In this document: piece by piece, positions 63,677 through 64,000 of the stretch | Layout: every line of letters begins with the position of its first letter | How positions within the stretch are numbered: position 1 is the first letter of the stretch | Assembly (NCBI RefSeq): GCF_031846445.1 | Contig: NZ_JAVRHR010000001.1 | Coordinates: forward strand, 372,001 to 436,000 | DNA length: 64,000 nucleotides | DNA from: Croceitalea rosinachiae | GTDB taxonomy: Bacteria > Bacteroidota > Bacteroidia > Flavobacteriales > Flavobacteriaceae | Direction of reading: 5' to 3' | Program-made: the position numbers and the translations under genes | The notes under the pieces: model-generated | Told to the model about the DNA's origin: nothing | The model's database searches: none | The model's input: only the letters and a program-made list of their open reading frames with translations

Positions 63677-63719
63677 TGACATATGTCATAGTATTGCTTG
63701 TTATGCGACCGTAATTTTA
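63677..63719 (+). promoter_or_regulatory. Fnr-type class II promoter for the third usp gene
   Basis: The operator TGACATATGTCA (63677-63688, perfect palindrome) and TAATTTTA (63712-63719) are separated by 29.5 bases from centre to first T. Predicted leader about 17 bases to the ATG at 63741. Confidence 0.8.
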
Positions 63720-63740
63720 TTCCATCTTTAAAAAATTGGG

Positions 63741-64000
63741 ATGAAACGTATTTTAATACCTACAGATTTTTCAGAAAATGCCTGGAATGCCATTTCTTAT
63801 GCCATGCAACTATTCCATCAAGAAGTTTGTGAGTTCTTTCTTTTGAACACCTATACGCCAGTGATACCAAGCAGCCGCTTTATGGCTCCAATAATAGACG
63901 GTGTTCGAATAGAAGACGCTATTCGTTATAATTCTGAAACCGGATTGTTGAATACCGTTGAGCGCATAAAATCTGAGTTCTGTAATGACAAACACAGTTT
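63741..64000 (+). CDS. Universal stress protein, 5' part (3' end outside window)
   Basis: The visible 86 residues start MKRILIPTDFSENAWNAISYAMQLF and contain FFLLNTYTPVIP, the usual N-terminal half of a UspA domain. The gene continues beyond the window. It follows the Crp/Fnr gene and has its own promoter box. Confidence 0.88.
   Translation, partial: MKRILIPTDFSENAWNAISYAMQLFHQEVCEFFLLNTYTPVIPSSRFMAPIIDGVRIEDAIRYNSETGLLNTVERIKSEFCNDKHS

Noticed and set aside
1..64000. Search for mobile elements and CRISPR arrays
   Set aside because: I saw no transposase, integrase, regularly spaced direct repeats or att-like duplications; the tRNA-Ser has no adjacent integrase.

Overview
The window is a contiguous chromosomal segment of a flavobacterium (Bacteroidetes, family Flavobacteriaceae; a marine Maribacter/Zobellia-like genus is only a guess). 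The evidence is low G+C with weak or absent Shine-Dalgarno sites, Bacteroidetes -7 elements of the TAnnTTTG type, a fused CcoNO cbb3 oxidase, a PorT-like barrel, DUF4097, HEAT/anti-sigma and AraC-7TM families, and the rplM-rpsI-rpsB-tsf ... pyrH-frr gene order. I see no insertion sequence, phage, integron or CRISPR array. One tRNA gene (Ser-GGA) is present.

Layout. 1-3.0 kb: translation genes (rplM partial, rpsI, rpsB with an unusual C-terminal extension, tsf). 3.1-8.7 kb: minus-strand accessory genes (S41-type protease, serine hydrolase, cupin, AraC regulator). 8.9-12.0 kb: ECF sigma factor, a HEAT-repeat anti-sigma-like protein and two DUF4097 proteins. 12.2-19.6 kb: pyrH, frr, an RND/MMPL exporter, asnS, rpoN and a membrane protein. 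19.5-23.9 kb: an ExbB/ExbD cluster with a duplicated ExbD pair and a PorT-like barrel. 24.0-26.5 kb: tRNA-Ser, asparaginase, TatD, retropepsin-like protein. 26.5-30.6 kb: 2-oxoglutarate dehydrogenase E2 and E1. 30.7-36.9 kb: a barrel protein, galE, a DegT-type aminotransferase, Kdo transferase, a sugar transporter and a 49-residue membrane protein.

36.9 kb to the end is the most interesting part. A Crp/Fnr-family regulator (62952-63644) lies among operons that all carry a palindromic TGAYANNTRTCA box. I found nine such boxes serving ten promoters. In every case the box centre is exactly 29.5 bases from the first base of a YAnnTTTR element (the flavobacterial -7 box). If that base is -12, every box is centred at -41.5, the classical class II Fnr/Crp activator position. 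The inferred regulon comprises: the cbb3 oxidase operon (ccoS-ccoNO-ccoQ-ccoP-ccoG-ccoH-safE, probably continuing into a CoA-transferase and a ClbS-like gene); ccoI with a DoxX gene; the regulator itself; oxygen-independent hemN with a universal stress protein (Usp); a GCS2-like ligase fused to CBS domains with an aspartoacylase-like hydrolase; a TonB; a DUF2490 protein; a CBS-pair protein; a second Usp (partial); and a Usp-SLC13 transporter-pckA-pfkA operon. This reads as a low-oxygen programme covering high-affinity respiration, heme synthesis without O2, C4-dicarboxylate/PEP metabolism and adenylate-sensing proteins. The regulatory assignment is inferred from the DNA pattern; no experiment is implied.
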